From: Phylloscopus collybita
Taxonomy: Eukaryota > Chordata > Aves > Passeriformes > Phylloscopidae
Direction: 5' to 3'
NCBI GenBank assembly: GCA_027886175.1
Contig: JAJNNQ010000075.1
Span: 34,502,501-34,566,500 of the forward strand
Length of the DNA stretch: 64,000 nt
Part shown: in pieces, positions 34,879-46,137 of the stretch
Numbering within the stretch: the first letter of the stretch is position 1
Layout: every line of letters starts with the position of its first letter
Made by a program: the position numbers and the translations under genes
Notes under the pieces: model-generated
What the model was told of the DNA's origin: nothing
Seen by the model: the letters and a program-made list of their open reading frames with translations, nothing else
Databases searched by the model: none

Positions 34879-37800
34879 TATGTAATACTTAAAAAAACTA
34901 AACAGGTTCCTATCCTTGCTGATCTAAATTGGCAAGACCTCTCACCCATCATCAGGTATTCAGGTGATATTCCTGAGAAGGGGCAATGCTTCCTTAAAAG
35001 CCTCCTCTGCATGTAACATCTCAGGTTGCATTCACTGGAGTATTCCTGATATGTCAGGTCTCATAGCTAGTTCCTTGGGCTCCTGGAATGTGTCCAGGCA
35101 GGATACTCATTCCCAGAACTAAAGTCATCCATCGTTCCCTTTCAGGGAAGTATGTCTCTTTAACAAGCCAGGTGTCATCCAGTCAGGCAGGCAAAAGGTG
35201 CCAACTCTCTCATCCTTTCTCTGGTGACTTGTTAACATGTTCCCATGTGAAATGTTCTTTGCACCTGAACTCACAAGGTACATGGAGATGGAAATTGAAA
35301 AACAGAGCTTCTCAAGGGGCCAATGGGGAGAGCAGGAAGCTCCACCTTTCTTCATCTTGGTGTTCTCACTTTCAGCCTTTCCTTCACTTTACAGCTTTCT
35401 TGGGGAAGCACGTCCAGCATGTGGGAAGCAGGAGAGCTCCTTGTCTCTGACCCAAGCCTGGTGTTGTCCCCACTCCTCCCTCCACCCAAATGCTGTAGGA
35501 GCCATGTGGAAGGGCAGGAAGGCGCTGAACCATTTCCTTGCAGTTTAGGGAGGACACTGTGCTGCCAGCTGGCTAATGGGTATCTCTGTGTCGTCCCTGT
35601 GTGAGGCCACTTTGTAAGACTGGCAGGACAATGTTTGCTGAGGGAAGTGGAAGATGCGAAGGGAAAAAGACACAAGAGGATAAGGAAGGAGATTGTGTGT
35701 GCATGCACAGTGGTAAGTCCCAGGTTGTCGCCTGCATTGAACAAGTCCTTCAAAAGTGATTTCTCAAGCCCAGCACAATGCTTCCACCTCCTCTGCTACT
35801 TTGCAGCACCACAGCAACCTGCTTCTCATCCTTCCCACATCAATCTTCATCTCCTTTATCCTCTTCCATGAAGGAGTGAACTGTCTGGCCTTCTTCCTGG
35901 AAAGACAAGTCCCATCAACCAGGGAACAGCCTCTGCTTGAGCAGGCAGAGACTGCTCCCCTTCTATTCCCAGCACTAGCTTGAAGCAACACATCTCCTCC
36001 AAACCAAGGCTGACTAGGCTCACACACTTTGCTGTATGGCCACCAGAATAATGATAGTAGGCAGGGCAAAGAAGAGATGCTTACATGATTGCAGAAGGAA
36101 AAAAAAATTTAAAAAAGGAGAAAAATAAAATGGTGGCATTGAGACATCAAGTCAGTGCCTTTCCCATGACAGCACTCAGGCTTAGCATTGGAGCCAAGGT
36201 ATTGTTAGCTGGCCAGGTAATGCTAAAGGAATGAAATCATTCCTATTTTTGCCAAGAGGAAAGGCCATCCTGTCTCTTGAATAGGGAAGAAATAGGAAGA
36301 GCTCTATACCAAATTAGTGAAATTTGCAGGATTGGAAGAATTTGGGGGTTTAGCAGAACATTTTTTAGAACGTGAGAAGTGCTTTGTTCCCCCACAAGGA
36401 AAAGCTTCTTGGTCAACACAGCCTGAGGCGTAAGGTGTGGAGGAAGGCAGGCTGTCTGCTCCTTACTCTGTCAGGAGGGCCTGCAGCAAAATGCCTGGAT
36501 GTGAGGGAATAGCCGTGCTGATTTAATCTTCAAAGCCAGTAACTGAAGCCTGTTTTTCTCTCATTTCCACACCTACCTCTTTTATAAGTTTATCTGCCTT
36601 GGCAACTGTGAGTATATGTTTTTATTGTCTTTTTGTCTTAACCTGTCTTGTGTTAAGCATGATTTCAGTGTAATTGGATACTAATGACTTGTTCCTTGCC
36701 AAAGGATGTGGTAAAACTCCACGTAGAGCTTGGGGCACCTTACCAGCACCCTGGGTTGCCAGCTTGCTCTCCATGATATCCACAGCATTGTGTGCAAATA
36801 TCAAAAGCAATGTCCCTTCTTTCAGCTGCAGCTCCCATGCTCTCCCCTGGACAATAGTGAGGCAAGGAGAAGTGTCTTCTAGAGATGCACTACCCCTTCT
36901 CTTTTCTAGCTCTTACATGTATTCACTCCCTTTTTGGTCCACTAACCTGAATTCCCAGCTCTGGCTCCAGCTATCTCCAGGCATTTGGATTGTTTGGTAC
37001 TTGACCAAGGCTTTGTCTCAAACAATTAGTCTTGGTTGCAGCCCTCTCTATGGTTCAAGCAGGGCCCATCTCACTGGGTCCTGCTTTCTCAATTGCCAGA
37101 CACCATGACACAGCTGTTTTGGAATGCAGTGCATGCTGCATTAGGCAAAACAGCAGCCCTGTTTGCTCAGAGAAATTCTGTTGGAACTACATGGAAATCC
37201 AAGAGACTATCCTTCTCTAACATTGTTCTTCATCCCATCCCAGGGAGGAGTAGCATCCTGGGGATCTCTGAGCTCCTACATGGAAGCCCTCTATCCTGCC
37301 TGGCCTGTGCAGGCCCTGGATCATCTCTCTGGCTGCCAGCTGGAGGAATAGGTGCAAGTCCAAGATACCCAAGTAGAAAAAGGCACCACATCCACTCCTG
37401 CAAACTCTTGTTTGCAGTTACACCCTTCCTGTTGTTATACACCCACCACCCATTTGGACATGCTCACCTCCTTTCATTCACTTTGTGGTTTTTCTGGTTA
37501 ATTCTGTGGAAAAAACCCATTTGCAAGAGAGAAGCTATTTGCAAGTCTTTGCTTATGAAGGATCTGCTCCTACCAGTTTATCCCCCTGCATCAGCCTGAG
37601 GCAGTCAGGAAGAATTTGGCCTCATCTTCCCTACCCACCTTATTTGCACCTGCACAAAGTAAAGTGAGCAAGGATGAAAATGAAGAGAGATTGGAAATAA
37701 CAGGTCTAAAGTGAGCTGCTTGTGGACACAGACAGTGGCTCTACCTCTCACCTACTGAACACATTCCCCACTTCTCACTCCTTGCTCCCACTCCGTGCCT

Positions 37801-39661
37801 TTTTCTTCATTACCTCATCACAACACTCCTCCTCCAGGCTGCAGTTTGGCAAGCACCTGCAAGAGGCTGAGCTGCCCTGGCCAGCAGGATGGGGCAGCCT
37901 GGGCCTCTCACGTAGCTTGTGCTGCCCCTGACTGCAAGGTCTGGTCCCCTCATTAGCACCATCTGAGCTGATTCACTTCACTGACCATTGGAAAATTACC
38001 CACCTTGTTGGATTATCAAGCTGACTCAGGTGCCTGGAGTGCCCACAGACAACTATAGCCAGGACAAGGCAAGCTGTGTACTAGAGAAGAAGAGAGAAGT
38101 GGGACCTCTTTACTTTGGACTACAGAGCTGTCAAACTGGCTCACCCCCCTTTCAAACTTCATCCTCAACTTCCTTATTATTATCCAGAACATAATACCTT
38201 GAGTACCCCACAAGATAATCCATGACTGGAACGAGTACTCACAAGCAAGTCAAGCCAAAAGCCATCGCTTATCACAGTAGTCAGGCAAAATCACTGCTGC
38301 CAGGGATGTACAGTAGCAATGCATGTTCAAATAGGGTTATGGTAATTCAGGTCTGACTCCAACAGCTCCCAGCATTTTCCATGGCAGCAGGTTGCAAGAA
38401 TCCCATCCTGCTTCTAAGGAATGGAAAAAAGCGCCATTCATGTTCTTTCCCAAGCTCCCTAATGTACAACACTGGTTAACTGTTTTGGCTTGGTTTTCAC
38501 TGGCTTAATCAAACTGGGGCTGAATATACAGTTTTTTTCCAGTATCCTGGCTGTGTCTGGTACAGACGTGTTCATAAAAGCCCAAATGGACAACTGTCAT
38601 ACCAGAACTCAAACATCGAACAAAGGCCACCATGGGAAAGAAGCTTGCAGCTCACTGACATCAACTTATTATCAGTGATGGATCAACACCTTCGACTGCC
38701 ACAAGGTAAGCAAAGGGCTCAGAAAAGCAGGCAGCAAGAGGTCCTGAAGCTGAATCCAAAATGTCATAAATCCCCGTCTCTTCTTGGAAAAGCAAAATCT
38801 ATTTTACATGTGATTGATGAGTAAAAACTGGAAAACAAGTTCTGTGACCTCATGGCCTTTGTGAGACATATCAAGTGACCAAGACCACAGTCGCTGAGAC
38901 AACAGTTGCCTTTGCTGAAGCACCAGCGTGATGCTCTGTATGAATTCAGAGGCAAAGCTCATTTGGACAGTTCAAAGAGCATCATCTCTGAGCTGTAGGA
39001 AAAAAAATTATGGGGTAGAGAACAAAAGTAATTCAGAGGTTAGGGCAGGAACCAACGTACTGATGTGACAGTGGCGTGAGGGCTGCCTGGAAGATGAGAT
39101 GCTGATGCTGTCTGACTGCCTTTAGAGATGTCCTTATCCCTCAGAGCAGATCAGCTCTGTGTCAGTCCCAGACCAGCAGGCCCTGTCTGATTGATCGGGG
39201 GTCCTTCCCAGAGGCAGGACAAAGCAAGGCTCGTCTGCTACAGAACCACGGAAGCAGCAGATTCCGCCTCCTTCTTCCACCAGCTGAGATTCCTCTTCCA
39301 GACACCAGGGGAACAGGCAAGCTCTGCTGGCGCAAATAGCTGCTAGGGGCAGGGAGACAACAGAGCTTATGAGTGAAGGGGCATGACACATCTGCCAGAA
39401 TTTGGGAACTGGATTATATTATGATGCTTTTCCTGTTTTCCTTTCAGCATAGCTATTGCAGCAGGTGACACAATGGGACATATTCTCAGCTTGCACTTGC
39501 AATGCTCTTCATCAGTGAAGCAACACCAGATACGGAGCTTGGACACAGATACTGGGATCTCTGCTGTGCCACCTCTGCATTTCGGTAGCGCCAGGCACCA
39601 GAAGGAGTATACCCAGTGGGGAGATACAGGAGCACCCTCATGTGGTGCCCAAAACAGCTGG

Positions 39662-39734
39662 GGGCCAGTGGCGCAATGGATAACGCGTCTGACTACGGAT
39701 CAGAAGATTGTAGGTTCGACTCCTGCCTGGCTCG
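39662..39734 (+). tRNA. tRNA-Arg (anticodon ACG)
   Basis: This complete 73-base cytosolic tRNA has acceptor arms GGGCCAG and CTGGCTC with discriminator G, A box TGGCGCAATGG, an anticodon stem TCTGA/TCAGA around CTACGGA (ACG at 39695-39697) and B box GGTTCGACTCC. The T stem GTAGG/CCTGC contains one T-G pair. A TTTT Pol III terminator follows at 39738-39741. It is identical to the copy at 45191-45263. It decodes CGN Arg codons after A-to-I editing at the wobble position (known for this tRNA). Confidence 0.97.
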
Positions 39735-42635
39735 CTCTTTTCACTTTTATACTCCTTGCCTTCCTAACTCTGCCCTTCCCCGAGTTTCCCGCCCAGCCCC
39801 CCGTGCAAAGGTGGGTGGAAAACTGGGAAGCTTGGGTTAATTAAAAACAAACAAGCAAGCTGTTCAGAAGCTGGAGATGTGATCTGTGTTCCTTTATGCT
39901 GATCCCCACAACGTCCTGCTCAGCATCCTTGGGAACTTTCAAATGGGTCAACCTCCAAACAGATTTATTTTTGAAAAGATTTTATTACATGGATCTTTCC
40001 CAACCCCACTGGGAACTTCCAATATTCAGGTCTTTTCCCAGCATCTTCCAGTTTTCCACTGTCACACTCCAGCTTGGCTGACCCTGGAGGATGCTCATTT
40101 ATCCAGCACCTCCTGCTGAAATGGGATAGGGGAATGTCCTGAGGAGATAAAAATCATGTCTAAGTGCCCAGGATGTGAGCTGAGAGAGCTGCTGATAGCT
40201 GAGTGATAGCTGGGTGACCCTGAAATCCCACTTAGGTCAGGTGAAGAGTAGGTACAAAAAGAAGCACGTGTTTACAATATTCAAAATAGATACATTGACA
40301 AAGAGTACCTCAGTAAAGGAATAATAGTTTCAGGTACTAACAAAATCAGGAAAGTGCTCTCTTGTTTCCAGTGGTTTCCCACCTTTGCAATCAGCAGAAT
40401 ATCTTGTCTATGCACGTGCCACGTATCTCAAACTGCATCCATCAGGAAGCACCTTGTTGCACAGGAATATTTTCACCATCTCTCCTTTGAAATCCTTCAG
40501 GCAGACTGAAGCTTTTTACCCTCGGACTCCCATGAGATTTATTCTGTTTTCCTTTCCTCCAGCAAAAGGGACAGCTTTTGTTTGTAATACAAAGAAACCT
40601 TTTCTTACAAGACAGGACCTACCTGAAATTTCCTTTCTGTTGCAGCAGGTGTATCCCCCCTGTACCCATCAGGCTATTTAAAAGCCCCTCATCCCTTGTT
40701 TGCTTGAAGTGCCCTACTCTGGTAAGCAACCCAGTGTATCAGAGTGAAATGTTGTATGATTGGGGTTTTTATAATCTCTGGCATCTTTCATTATTAAGTG
40801 ATACAAATGATTGAATAGGCTGTACACACAGCTTGTTATTGGCCCTTGCTGGAGACCAGATACAAAAAAAAACCCCAAAACAAACAAACAACAAAAAAAA
40901 CCAAACCAAACCAAACCAAAACAAAACAAAAAAATTATGCACTTGCAGGTGACTGTCACTAATAAATGAAGTATTTCACAAGTTACACTATCAAGCAAAC
41001 AATGAATAGTTTGCTACTGTAATGAAAAACATTTAGTACCTTTAGATCCATGATCATGTCCTAGAAGAATGGGAAGCTGAGTCAAAAGTCACATGAATGT
41101 AACAGGCCATAGCTCAAGAGGCAGAATAGTTGCTTGGCATAAAGTAAGTCCTGAGACCAGGACATTTTGTGAGGGTTTTTTTGTTTTGTTTTGTTTTTCT
41201 TTCCTGGCTTTCATTCTCCCTCAGGTGTATTACACTCTTACATAGAAAAGCATGCATGTCAATTCTTTCTGAGTGGGTGGGAGAGAAAAAATATCTTAGA
41301 GATGGAGACAGAGGGAGAAAGGAGATGATCCCTTCTCTTGAAGAAAGTCTGTGTGTGGTTTTATTTGTGAGCTATCCTTTAGGAGAAAAGAGTTGCCACT
41401 GAATCAGTGAAAAGGAACAAAGGAGTTTAGAGATGTTTATACACAAAGGAGTGAGTCTTGGCAATAAAATAAATCTTTGGCCCTAGACAGAGTCTGTTCT
41501 CTGTCCCATGCCAGGGAATGGCACAGGGATGTGCTTTTGGATTGTGGGTTCAGATTTGACTGCTATTGAGTATGAAGTCGTGTGGATAACAGACAGCTAA
41601 GGAAATGGATGTCTTTCCTCAATATGTGCTCACTGAGATGCCTCTGTTCCCTAAAAGGTAGGTTTTTGTGCCTGGGTTCCTCATGGGACAGTTCCTGGGA
41701 CGGATACACTGCACCATGCTGGAAGAGAAGGGAGAAAAGGTTGCTGGTGTCTGTGTGTCTATAAACATGCACAAAAACACCCTAATAAAGAGGTATCTGG
41801 GGCCAGGTATGTAATGCACAAAGAGAAGCCATGTACAGGTCTGACTCCTGCTGAGCTTCATAAATCTGTTTCCCTGCTGATAATCTTGCTTGTACAATAT
41901 TCCCACAGAGACTGAGTCTTCCTTGCTCTCATATCTGAGATCTACCCCAGAGAATCACTCCCACACAGAGAGAAGACTCACTCGGGGTTCTGTTGAAGGA
42001 GAAAACTCCCCCTGCTATGCAGACAGATTTGGACACTTTCAGACACGTTTACTCTCTCCAAGCCAGGAGCTGTTGCCAAGCGTGCTTTTCTGCACCCCAC
42101 ATAGCACCTGTAATGGAAAAGAAGACTTGAAAGAAAAAGGAAACAATAGAACACAGGAGAGAAAAAAGCAGGGTATGAGTGCTGGCTCTCATATTAACTA
42201 TGTCCTAAGCAAGCCCATGTTTGTCTGCATTAAACCCTTTCTGTGTAAGGACATCTATGACCCTTCTCCCTCTGCTCCATATTCTGCCATGTCACCCTTT
42301 TTGGCACATCCAAAGGGCCAAACATCACATCTGTCGCCTTAAATCTATAGATGGTAGAGGACTTTTATCCACTCCTATCAACGAGGGTGCTCACAGCCCT
42401 CATTTATAAGGATTATCTGGCATCACAGAAAGCCCAATTAGTACAGATTGTGTGGCATCACATAAAGCAACATGCAAAATGAGGAGAGACTGTCCAAACC
42501 AGAACACAAAGGATCACCATGGGAAAGAAGACCGAACAAAACCAGCTAAGGCTGAACTAAAAATGCTTAATTATTTTTGCTTCACTTGGGAGAATGCCAA
42601 ATATATATTATCAAATTATAAAACTCATTAAGTCA
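39735..42635. other. Non-coding spacer in the tRNA cluster
   Basis: No gene is recognised. The only structure is an A-rich low-complexity tract at 40863-40934 and short T-rich stretches near 41176-41200. Confidence 0.7.
40863..40934. repeat. A-rich (CAAA)/(CCAAA) low-complexity tract
   Basis: Runs of A interspersed with C (CAAAC, CCAAA repeats) cover about 70 bases. Similar tracts occur at 46963-47121 and 58967-59032. Confidence 0.8.
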
Positions 42636-42639
42636 TATA

Positions 42640-42945
42640 AGCAACTCAGAGGTGGGTACCATAAGGATGGTGTCAGACTCTTTTCAGCAGTACCCTGTGA
42701 CAGGACAAGGACTAATGGCCATAAACTAAAGTACCAGGAATTCCAGCTCAACACAAGGAAGAGCTTCCTTACACTGAGGGTGACAGAGCACTGGAACAGG
42801 CTGCCCAGGGAGATAATGGAATCTCCCTCTCTGGAGACATTAAAAACCCACCTGGATGTATTCCTGTGTAGATGGCTCTAGGTGACTCTACCTCAGCAGG
42901 TGGGTCTCCTGAGGTCGCGTCCAATCCTCACAATTCTGTGATTAC
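42640..42945 (+). mobile_element. CR1 LINE 3' fragment
   Basis: It contains CAACACAAGGAAGAGCTTCC, GAGCACTGGAACAGGCTGCC and a terminal CACAATTCTGTGATT, all typical of the CR1 3' end in forward orientation. The copy is strongly 5'-truncated. Confidence 0.9.
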
Positions 42946-43264
42946 GAAAATATATTATTTATTAAAACTCATTAAATAATAATTAATTCTAGTTTTATTA
43001 AACATAATAATAACTAACATTATTATGGAAAACAACAAAGCACTTCCAAAAGTATCGCTGCAACATGCATTTCAGTATTTACTGCAAACCTTCGCAAACC
43101 TCTCCTTTGTTTTGTTTTTTGTTTTCCCCTCAGGAGAAAAAAAAAAAAAAAGTGACTTGCTTGAGTATCACAAGTGTTAGTAAACGGCTCTAGGAGAGTT
43201 TTCCTGAGCGGCAGCAAAGCCGCCTTCTGATCCCAAGAAAAAAAAAAAAAAAAAATTCAGCGTC

Positions 43265-43355
43265 TCCTTCGAGCCGGAATCGAACCAGCGACCTAAGGAT
43301 TCCCGCGGGGCGCGGCCTCTACAGTCCTCCGCTCTACCAGCTGAGCTATCGAAGG
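43265..43355 (-). tRNA. tRNA-Tyr (anticodon GTA) with an 18-base intron
   Basis: On the minus strand, exon 1 runs CCTTCGATAGCTCAGCTGGT to CTGTAG and exon 2 ATCCTTAGG to TCGAAGGA, together a canonical 73-base tRNA-Tyr. The anticodon GTA is at 43320-43322. The intron (43301-43318, AGGCCGCGCCCCGCGGGA) sits one base 3' of the anticodon, as in all nuclear tRNA-Tyr genes. The 3' flank GACGCTGAA leads into a T-run (43238-43255 on the plus strand as A), the Pol III terminator. Exons match the copy at 45504 exactly; the intron does not. Confidence 0.97.
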
Positions 43356-43508
43356 GACACAGCCGCCGCCCCCCAGCGGCCGCAGAAGGCGCCGCCCCGC
43401 CCCGCGTGGTGTTCTGCGCATGCTCCCGGTAGTGTCGGTCCTCACGGGGGCGGGAGGCGGGAAAGGGATTTGGTGCCTGGGCAGCGGCCGCGGCTGAGTC
43501 ACGGTGAG

Positions 43509-43582
43509 GAGCCTACGGCCTAATGGCCGACTCCTCTCACTTTTACTCCGGAGACTGGAGGTTGGACTCCTGCCCTGAGCCG
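43509..43582 (+). pseudogene. Probable decayed tRNA (Arg-type) relic
   Basis: The plus strand has an A-box-like GGCCTAATGG (43517-43526) as in Arg tRNAs, then a B-box-like GGTTGGACTCC (43560-43570, one mismatch to GGTTCGANTCC) continuing CTGCCCTGAGCCG, similar to the 3' half of the nearby tRNA-Arg (CTGCCTGGCTCG). The spacing is about that of a tRNA, and a T5 terminator-like run follows at 43587-43591. The acceptor and anticodon stems do not form properly. It lies head-to-head with the tRNA-Tyr at 43265-43355. Confidence 0.5.
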
Positions 43583-43739
43583 CATACTTTTTAGCGCAGC
43601 CGTGTTTTGTGAAGCAAAAGCAGGGCCCTTCACAGCAATGCCTACACATCGCTTCCAAGTGTTAGCAGCACTCATGAGTTACTGTAGTTATTTATTCATT
43701 CCGCCATGAACCCCTTCTTTTGGGAAATTTGAATCCACA

Positions 43740-44240
43740 CAGTGCTACATGCAGTTCTGTGGGCCTCAGCACAGGAAAGACGTGGAGCTGATGGAGTGAG
43801 TCCAGAGGAGGGACAAAAAGTGATCAGAGGGTAGAAACAACTCTCCTGTGAAGTCAGGCCGAGAGAATTTCAGTTGTTCAGCCTGGAGACAGCTCCCGGG
43901 AGACCTGAGAGCACCTTCCAGTACCTAAAGGAGTTCCAACAGAGCTGGAGAGGACTTTTTCCTTGGGCATGTAGTAACAGGACAAGGGGTAATGGCTTTG
44001 AACTGAAAGAAGGTGGCTCTGACTGGATATAAGGAAGAATTTTTTTACAGTGGGGTTCACAAAACACTGGAAGAGATTGCCCGGAGAGGTGGTGAATGCC
44101 CCCTCCCTGAAAACGCCCAAGGTCTGGGCCTCTGAGCAACCTGATTGAGTTGAAGATACCCAGTGTCCCTGCTCATTGCTGGAAGGTTGGAAGTAGGTGA
44201 CCTTTAAAGGTCCCTTTCAACCCAAACCATTCTGTGATTC
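43740..44240 (+). mobile_element. CR1 LINE 3' fragment
   Basis: Forward CR1 landmarks include TTCAGCCTGGAGACAGCTCC, GTAACAGGACAAGGGGTAAT, GGAAGAATTTTTTTACAG, ACACTGGAAGAGATTGCCCG and a terminal AACCATTCTGTGATTCAGTA. The copy is 5'-truncated with no open frame. Confidence 0.92.
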
Positions 44241-44739
44241 AGTAACTGGCTACTCTGAAGCTATGGTGTGCTCACAAATCTAATCATTGGGAATGCCTTC
44301 CTCGCCTCTCCTGCTTGCAAGCTCTTCTTTATACACTGCATAGCCTTTATGTAAATGAAAAATAGTTGGGTTTTGTTGCAAAAGCACACATTTTTCATGC
44401 AACTGCAGAACAAGGATGTTCTTGCACTTCTGAAGACTAAGGGATAATTATAACATAACATTCCTAATCACAGCAGCATTGCTTGCTGCCTTCAGAGACC
44501 TCCTGGTTGTTTGCTTTGATATCATCTGTGGGAGTAACCATCTAACCAGATCTAACCAGAGTGTTGGGCCAATGTGGAGTACAGTGCTCCTCTCCCAGGG
44601 CCAGGAGGCTTCTCCCCCATGTAATGTAATGGTGCGTTAAATTGGTTAATTTGGGAGGGAAAAAAATGAAAAAAATTAAACCTACAGTGGTGTTTTGCTT
44701 TGGGAAACACAGCACTACCAGGCAGACAAATGGGGTTAA
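44241..44739. other. Non-coding spacer between two CR1 fragments
   Basis: Nothing recognisable apart from short direct repeats such as two TCTAACCAGA units near 44540-44560. Confidence 0.6.
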
Positions 44740-45040
44740 ATCATAGAATTTTAGGGGTTGGAAGGCACCTTACATCATTCAGTCCTAACCTGCCTGTCAG
44801 AGACAGGGACACCTCCCACTAGGCCATGCTTGCCTTGTTCAGGCTTTATCAGGTCTTGCTCAAAGCCTAATCCTGCCTGGTCCTGAACACTACCAGAGCT
44901 GGGATCCCGAAATCTCCCTGGGAAACCTACTGCAGTGTCTCACCAGCCTGACAACAAACAATTTCTTCCTAATCACTAATCTAAATTTCCCCTCTCATTT
45001 TGTACCTGTTACTCCTTGTCCTGCCACTCCAGTTCCTCAC
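44740..45040 (-). mobile_element. CR1 LINE 3' fragment
   Basis: The plus strand starts TCATAGAATTTTAGGGGTTG and continues with GGGACACCTCCCACTAG, AATTTCTTCCTAATCACTAA and TGTTACTCCTTGTCCTG, the reversed CR1 3' region. It is a different CR1 subtype from the forward copy at 43740-44240. Confidence 0.85.
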
Positions 45041-45190
45041 GAAGTCAAGATGATGTCATCAGATGGGGAAAGAGAAGAGCAAAAAAAGATAAAAAACAAG
45101 AGGAATGTAAGATACTCGGATGGTGAGATCAGACGGAAAGCCGTGACCCCTTCAACGTGCGACCAGGGCCGAGAACGGAAAAAACAAATG

Positions 45191-45263
45191 CGAGCCAGGC
45201 AGGAGTCGAACCTACAATCTTCTGATCCGTAGTCAGACGCGTTATCCATTGCGCCACTGGCCC
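45191..45263 (-). tRNA. tRNA-Arg (anticodon ACG), second identical copy
   Basis: The minus strand is base-for-base identical over 73 bases to the tRNA at 39662-39734, with anticodon ACG at 45228-45230. A T6 terminator follows (A-run at 45179-45184 on the plus strand). It stands head-to-head with the tRNA-Tyr at 45504, the pair sharing a 240-base GC-rich spacer. Confidence 0.97.
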
Positions 45264-45503
45264 CGCACGTACAGCAGCGTTACCCGCTGTACTGTATACC
45301 CGAGAGCGAGGGCGCACCGCGCCCCGCACAGCCCTGGGTCTCCCTCACAGCTCGGGCCCCGTCCCGCCCCTCCGGCAGGGGGCGCTCCCGGCATTCCCAC
45401 CTCGCGAACGGCCGTAAGGCCCGCCCGAAGGAAGTGCGTACTGCGCATGCTCAAGCGAGTCTGCTACGGTCTTGCTGCACGGCGGCGCGGTGAGTGGCAG
45501 GTC

Positions 45504-45594
45504 CCTTCGATAGCTCAGCTGGTAGAGCGGAGGACTGTAGCGGTTACGCCCCACGGGAATCCTTAGGTCGCTGGTTCGATTCCGGCTCGAAGGA
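45504..45594 (+). tRNA. tRNA-Tyr (anticodon GTA) with an 18-base intron, second copy
   Basis: Both exons are identical to the tRNA-Tyr at 43265-43355, with anticodon GTA at 45537-45539. The intron (45541-45558, CGGTTACGCCCCACGGGA) has the same length but differs in sequence. The flanks GTCCC before the gene and GACGC after it are shared with the other copy, pointing to duplication or gene conversion. A T6 terminator lies at 45605-45610. Confidence 0.97.
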
Positions 45595-46029
45595 GACGCC
45601 AAAATTTTTTGCCTCCTTTCTATGGAAAGTCTTTAAACAATTTTCCTTTAACCTTTTGCACACACGGTTGCTTTTCACCAAGAGTTCCGCCCGCATCGCA
45701 AACCGAGCCTGTGCGCCTTGTCTCTCTCTCAGGAGCGGCTGTTCCTGCGGGAGCAGGGAATGCTGTGTCTAATGCCGGACTGTGAACACCTCCTGAATTT
45801 CTAAAGGAAAACAAGATGTGTGTTCATACTCCAACGTGCCACAAAGCAAGTCAGTACAGGAGGATACCAGCTGAGATCCCTTTGTTTCATCGCAGTTAAT
45901 TAGAATGCTGAAATTCTGAGGGTCATTTTTCCAAGTCTCCTCTCTTCCAAATGTCTAGACACTGTTTTTACAGAATAAGGCTGTATCTGTACATACTGCC
46001 ACAAAAGGAATACATTTTCTTATCCAGCC

Positions 46030-46137
46030 AACTGAACTGTTCAAGTCCAGGCTGGACAGGGCACATCCCTGTCCATGGCCAGGGCTTGGAACTGAATGAT
46101 ATTTAAGGTCCCTTCCTACAACTCATTCTAAGATCAG
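46030..46137 (+). mobile_element. CR1 LINE extreme 3' fragment
   Basis: The sequence TCAAGTCCAGGCTGGACAGG, then TTGGAACTGAATGATATTTA and AGGTCCCTTCCTACA ... ATTCTAAGATC follows the last 100 bases of a forward CR1, ending in a degraded tail. Confidence 0.75.

Larger units (their letters stand above)
26118..39661. other. Intergenic DNA between TRIM55 and the tRNA cluster
   Basis: This 13.5-kb stretch shows no coding exon I recognise and, surprisingly for a bird, no clear CR1 copy. It contains a CA/TA microsatellite (30259-30290) and a long hairpin (34786-34878). The longest frames (37036-37599, 33275-33736) have no family features and compete with frames on other strands. Confidence 0.65.

Noticed and set aside
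37036..37599. 187-codon plus-strand open frame
   Set aside because: No recognised domain, low-complexity composition, overlapping frames in other phases and on the other strand, and no splice or promoter context.
45249..45566. 105-codon frame spanning the tRNA-Arg/tRNA-Tyr spacer
   Set aside because: It is GC-rich sequence reading through tRNA genes, with no protein similarity.
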